Positions 42,599-45,942 of a DNA stretch of 45,942 nucleotides are shown here, one piece after another. The translations under genes and the position numbers were made by a program. How positions within the stretch are numbered: the stretch's first letter is position 1; each line of letters starts with the position of its first letter. This DNA comes from Spirochaetaceae bacterium bin103. Its GTDB lineage: Bacteria > Spirochaetota > Spirochaetia > SZUA-6 > Bin103. The stretch covers positions 1 to 45,942 of the forward strand of contig MPNH01000046.1 of NCBI GenBank assembly GCA_002238925.1, in the 5' to 3' direction. The notes beneath the pieces are model-generated. The model made no database searches, was not told the DNA's origin, and saw only the letters and a program-made list of their open reading frames with translations.

Positions 42599-44196
42599 CG
42601 ACCAATCAATATCAGGTTTTGGGAGCAACAGTTCCGCCGATGCTTGGCAGAGCATCGCTGATGCGAACGATCAAGGAGCACTTGCTGAAGCCGTCTCCCG
42701 ATCACGTCTCGGTCGTGGGTCCGGCGTACTACGGAAAGTCAGTCGTACTGTGGCATCTTGCCGCCTCGTTCCGCAATGGATCGGGAGGTTACCTCACCGC
42801 TTCGCACATCGATCTTCGGCACGGGGTGCCGGCGTCTGACCGCGAATTCATGTACCGATTCGCGCGGGAGACAAGGGCGGCGCTGCAGGCAGCCCGTCCA
42901 CAGCTTGGGGAGCTGATCGACGCGGACGATGAAGCCGTTCATGAGGTACTCGGTCTCGTATTGGAGGATCTGGAGAGCGAAGGGGTGCGCCTGCTGGTGG
43001 TGCTTGACGGCTTCGACTACGCACTTGCCGGCACCGGACTGACACGGAATCTGTGGGACCAACTCCGTGCGCTGGCGCAAAGAGACAGTCTCCGGCTGGT
43101 CACCGGGAGCCGGCGACCGCTGCGTGAACTATGCAGAACCGAGGAATCACGTACCTCTGATTTCTGGGAGATCTTCTACGACACGCCGACGCGCGTCACC
43201 GCTCTCGACGACGATGACATCGAGGCGTTCCTGAAGCCGTTGCGTGACGCCGGCAACGAATTCGACGAGTCCGCGCGCAAGGAAATCGTCAACTGGACAG
43301 GAGGCGTGCCGGTACTCGTCTGCACGCTTCTTCAGCGACTGTCGGAGGAGCCGCCGGGGACACGTCTCTCCAAATCGGAGATCGACCGCACCGCAGAAGA
43401 AGTGCTGGCCGAACCGGGCCAACTCCTTGCTGCCCTATGGGATGATTGCGACGATGAATTGCGCGCCGACCTCGGCGTTCTGAGCGATGGTGAGTTACCG
43501 CTGACCGAGTTGTCCGAGAGGCGGCGACGCGCTATAGAGGAGCGCGGGTACGGCCGGGTATCACGCAACCGGTTGCGCAGTTCCTGCCGTCTCATGCAGC
43601 ACTACGCCAAAGCTCAGGCGCCAGCCATCGCTGACCTGACCCGTCTCCTGGGAACCAGCGCGGGCTTCGCGACTCACGTTCGATCCCTTCTGGAGTTGCG
43701 CCTCGCACAAGTGGCGGCGGGGACAGCGGACGAAGATCTCCGCTACCTCGTCAGCAACGCGATCCGCGACCTGACACCCGCCCCGGAACATGCGCTGATC
43801 TGGGTCAGAAGCATCGCCACCCGGGCATTGCAGCTCGTCTGGAACGCCGAGCTTCCGCCGGACCGGACGCTACCTGCGGAGTGGCGCCAAGAGTGGAAAC
43901 GTGAAGAAGCGCGCTACACGGACGACGGAGGCAGGCTGCCTCGCTCACCGGGCGCGCAGTGCAACCTCCTGCGACTCGCAACTGGAACGGAGCGCACATC
44001 ACGCAGAGTCAGGTATATCACGAAGACCACATTCTTGCTCTTGGACCATCTGCAATCGGTCGGCAACTTCGGCCAACACCGGGACGACTATCCGACAGCC
44101 AACGTCACGGTCGGCTTCGCCGCATCAATCGTGTTCGCCGCCATTTCCCTGGTGGAGTGTCTGACGCGCGATCTCGCGGCAGCCAACCCGGGCTGA
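42595..44196 (+). CDS. P-loop ATPase with possible C-terminal HEPN/DUF4145-like domain
   Basis: 533-residue protein. The N-terminus has MLGRASLMRTI (ORC/STAND-like lead), Walker A GPAYYGKS (42-49) and Walker B LLVVLDGFD (133-141), with TGSRRPLRELC (sensor-1/arginine region) near 175-185, then a winged-helix-like section. The C-terminal ~130 residues begin with ALIWVRSIATRALQLVW and end with LLLDHLQSVGNFGQHRDDY (481-499). This recalls the DUF4145/HEPN pattern (LR-IGN-G-H). HEPN domains are often toxin RNases in defence systems, but the classical Rx4-6H motif is not evident, so activity is unproven. Translation is coupled to the upstream fusion gene through ATGA overlap. No other gene is downstream on this strand. 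Confidence 0.75.
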   Translation: MTTNQYQVLGATVPPMLGRASLMRTIKEHLLKPSPDHVSVVGPAYYGKSVVLWHLAASFRNGSGGYLTASHIDLRHGVPASDREFMYRFARETRAALQAARPQLGELIDADDEAVHEVLGLVLEDLESEGVRLLVVLDGFDYALAGTGLTRNLWDQLRALAQRDSLRLVTGSRRPLRELCRTEESRTSDFWEIFYDTPTRVTALDDDDIEAFLKPLRDAGNEFDESARKEIVNWTGGVPVLVCTLLQRLSEEPPGTRLSKSEIDRTAEEVLAEPGQLLAALWDDCDDELRADLGVLSDGELPLTELSERRRRAIEERGYGRVSRNRLRSSCRLMQHYAKAQAPAIADLTRLLGTSAGFATHVRSLLELRLAQVAAGTADEDLRYLVSNAIRDLTPAPEHALIWVRSIATRALQLVWNAELPPDRTLPAEWRQEWKREEARYTDDGGRLPRSPGAQCNLLRLATGTERTSRRVRYITKTTFLLLDHLQSVGNFGQHRDDYPTANVTVGFAASIVFAAISLVECLTRDLAAANPG

Positions 44197-44271
44197 TCGA
44201 GCCCCCTGCTTGATCAGCTACCAGGTTGGCTCCGGAAATTCCTCTGTCCGCTACGTCGCGTCATAGCCGGT

Positions 44272-45324
44272 TCAGTTGAATTCGGTGCCGCCGCGGCGCG
44301 TGAGGTACTTGGCGGAGACGCTCTTCAAGATTACCCGTCCGAATTCGTGCGAAGCGCGCTCGGCGGCGGGGCGCACCACCACGCCCTCGCGCACGTGCGC
44401 GCCGCCGAGGGTGGTGGCGCCGTCGGTCAGTTCCTGCAGCTTGGCGAGACTGAACGGACCGCGGTAGAGCACGGGGACCAGGGGAAACAGATCGCCCAGG
44501 GACTCCGCCAGCTCGTCCGGGTTCAGGTAGCGGCCCCTTCCCGGTTCGCCGACGTAGGCATCGAACACCGCGAAGTCGGGATTGGGTTTGCCGTAGTGCA
44601 AGTCCTGCACACCGCGGCCGTACACCTCGCCCACGACGTAGCACGCCCGGCCGTCGCCGGCGAGCCGGGCACGCGCCGACTCGAACGCCTCCCGGTGCGC
44701 GCCCCACGTGCGGACGTACAGGTTGCCTTCGTTCGCCTCGTTCAGCTTCAACGCCAGGCCCTTGTCCGACATGCCCTTGGAGGTGACGATCGCGCCGTGC
44801 TCGGGGTGCCAGCCCAGGCAGCACCAGGTGCCGTGCAGCTTTTCGGTGATCACCACCGGCTCGCCGCCCGTGAACTCCTCCGGGTATTTCTTGAAGTCCT
44901 CGATGTCGTACTTGAGGGTGGCGCCGTGGGCAGCGCGCACCTCGCCCTGCATGGAGACCGGGATCGGCGGCTCATACTTGACCAGCTCCAGCAGCTCGGT
45001 GACATCGTCGCCCTCGGCGACCGGCCGCCCGCGGATCGTCCCGTCGCGGACCGGGTACACCAGCCCCTGCGACAGCGACCCGCGCAGTTTCACCGCCTTG
45101 ACGCGGTTTTTCTTGCTGCCGGCCAACTTGCCTTCCAGGCCCAGCTCCGCGATCAGCCAGTCGGGGCAGACCGCGGCTTCCGGGATGTAGGCAGCCAGGT
45201 CGCCGTCGGCGAAGCTGCCCTTGCCAATGACGCAGCGGAAACCGCCGATCGCCGCCAACTCCAGGCGGTCGGCGTTGGGGTGCTGCTCGATGCGCAGCGC
45301 GTAGACTCGTGATTCGAATGCCAT
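44272..45324 (-). CDS. RNA ligase, DraRnl (Rnl5)-like
   Basis: 350-residue ATP-dependent RNA ligase resembling Deinococcus DraRnl (DRB0094, about 342 residues). An N-terminal OB-like domain (~1-110) precedes the nucleotidyltransferase domain, with motif I EKLHGT at 161-166 (Lys162 carries AMP), motif III VVGEVYGRG, IIIa FAVFDAYVG, IV REGVVVRPAAE and V GRVILKSVSAKYL. DraRnl seals 3'-OH/5'-phosphate nicks in RNA-containing duplexes. The gene is convergent with the ATPase gene and 75 bp away; its own promoter region (45325-45374) has no clear sigma-54 site. Whether it belongs to the same system is open; RNA repair would fit an RtcR-like regulator. Confidence 0.88.
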   Translation of the reverse strand: MAFESRVYALRIEQHPNADRLELAAIGGFRCVIGKGSFADGDLAAYIPEAAVCPDWLIAELGLEGKLAGSKKNRVKAVKLRGSLSQGLVYPVRDGTIRGRPVAEGDDVTELLELVKYEPPIPVSMQGEVRAAHGATLKYDIEDFKKYPEEFTGGEPVVITEKLHGTWCCLGWHPEHGAIVTSKGMSDKGLALKLNEANEGNLYVRTWGAHREAFESARARLAGDGRACYVVGEVYGRGVQDLHYGKPNPDFAVFDAYVGEPGRGRYLNPDELAESLGDLFPLVPVLYRGPFSLAKLQELTDGATTLGGAHVREGVVVRPAAERASHEFGRVILKSVSAKYLTRRGGTEFN

Positions 45325-45374
45325 GGTAGAGCGGCGGAACCTACGAATATGGACAAATCGTCGTCAAGGTTCAA

Positions 45375-45942
45375 TCAGCGTAGCGCGAGTGCGGATGATG
45401 ATTGGCGGATGCGGAAACCGTCGGCGAGCATGGTGCCCTCGTCGATGACGAATCCGGCGCCGCCGCTCGGGTAGCGGTCGTCCCGGGTCTCGAGCAGGGG
45501 CATGCCGTCGACCGTGAGCGACAGGCGGTCGCCGGCGGCGGCGAAGTGCAGCGCATACGGGCGCTCCATCTGGTACCGAAACGCGGTCTCGGCGAGGGTG
45601 TGCAGGGCGCCGTCGCGGCGCGCGACGATGGCAACGCGGTCGCCGCCGGCGAACAGGGCGGCGTAGTAGCGGCGCAGGCCGCGGGCGCGCAGCACCAGGC
45701 CGCCGCGGCGGTGCAGGCTGAAGCGCAGGCTCGTCGCCACCGCATAGTCGCGCCAGTCGCGCGTGCCGAGGGTCACCAGGCCGTTGTCGGCGCTGTGCGA
45801 GATGCAGTAGGTGAGTTCGAAGTCGGGCGCGAACTCGCGCGCGGCGCTGACCCAGGCGCGCAGCCAATGCGGGCGCAGGTTCCAGATCCACGACATCAGC
45901 ATGCCGCGCTGCCGGAAGTCGCGCGGTGCGCCGTCCCAGTCC
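45375..45942 (-). CDS. C-terminal part of a protein with a beta-sandwich-like domain (5' end outside window)
   Basis: Open frame of 189 codons that runs off the right edge without a start; the stop is at 45375. The sequence (DWDGAPRDFRQRGMLMSWIWNLRPHW, ENGLVTLGTRDWRDYAV-like, SLHRRGGLVLRARGLRRYYAALF, DRLSLTVDGMPLL, SGGAGFVIDEGTMLADGF) looks like a concanavalin/LamG-like sandwich. It resembles the C-terminal extension I associate with some ADP-ribosylglycohydrolase-family proteins; I cannot confirm this without the upstream part. It is transcribed toward the RNA ligase, with a 50-bp gap to that gene's start. Confidence 0.6.
   Translation of the reverse strand, partial: DWDGAPRDFRQRGMLMSWIWNLRPHWLRAWVSAAREFAPDFELTYCISHSADNGLVTLGTRDWRDYAVATSLRFSLHRRGGLVLRARGLRRYYAALFAGGDRVAIVARRDGALHTLAETAFRYQMERPYALHFAAAGDRLSLTVDGMPLLETRDDRYPSGGAGFVIDEGTMLADGFRIRQSSSALALR

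Noticed and set aside
44086..44160. Canonical HEPN Rx4-6H RNase motif in the ATPase C-terminus
   Set aside because: Only a DUF4145-like N-F-G-x-H context is visible; no clear R-x4-6-H, so RNase activity is not claimed.
1..45942. CRISPR array
   Set aside because: No regularly spaced 20-40 base direct repeats seen despite the CARF-like regulator.

Overview
The window is a high-GC bacterial chromosome segment, mostly a metabolic/transport accessory region with a compact, lower-GC, defence-like island near its right end. Gene content is dominated by solute importers of the LplB/YtcP and Dpp/Opp types, four phytanoyl-CoA-dioxygenase-like (PhyH) oxygenases, two paralogous sterol-desaturase-like membrane hydroxylases, a P450, and small-molecule oxidoreductases (Gfo/Idh/MocA, AKR, SDR, D-2-hydroxyacid dehydrogenase, sarcosine-oxidase-like). 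The UPF0261 + PEP-hydrolase-like pair and the PhyH expansion recall environmental or sponge-associated lineages such as Spirochaetota or Poribacteria. That is a guess: no rRNA or other phylogenetic marker is present.

Layout. 1-3.9 kb: end of an LplB/YtcP permease operon with a Gfo/Idh/MocA oxidoreductase and an aldo/keto reductase. 4.0-5.8 kb: MtfA-like peptidase, a strong terminator, and a lower-GC NYN-domain gene. 6-11 kb: PhyH, then a second LplB-YtcP-binding-protein operon ending in an 11-bp-stem terminator. 11-12.8 kb (minus strand): higB-higA toxin-antitoxin pair followed by an ADP-ribosylglycohydrolase. 12.8-20 kb: PhyH divergent from a Dpp-type binding protein and two permeases, then a PhyH/sterol-desaturase pair on the minus strand. 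20-24.7 kb: class III aminotransferase, P450, GNAT, and a convergent acetylxylan-esterase-like hydrolase. 24.8-28.3 kb: an orphan ParA-like ATPase co-transcribed with a CYTH/CHAD protein that carries a 20-C homopolymer, divergent from a DUF350 protein and a lytic transglycosylase lipoprotein. 28.3-36.8 kb: UPF0261/PEP-hydrolase pair, cupin, second desaturase, RraA-like protein, D-2-hydroxyacid dehydrogenase + PhyH, a non-canonical SDR, and a sarcosine-oxidase-like flavoprotein. 36.8-45.3 kb: antitoxin remnant, then the island. 45.4 kb to the end: 3' part of a gene whose start lies outside the window.

The most interesting part is 37.1-45.3 kb. An RtcR-like sigma-54 activator (N-terminal CARF-like sensor, AAA+ core with GAFTGA, Fis-type HTH) is followed, at its own 3' end, by a near-consensus sigma-54 promoter. 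That promoter faces a two-gene operon. The first gene is a ~1,300-residue fusion of a type I methyltransferase-like domain (motif IV is VPPW instead of NPPW), an HsdS-like half-specificity domain, a beta-rich linker and a STAND-like ATPase. The second is an ATPase whose C-terminus resembles a DUF4145/HEPN domain. A DraRnl-type RNA ligase lies next to it in convergent orientation. I infer a ligand-induced, sigma-54-switched defence or RNA-damage-response system that I do not recognise as a named one.
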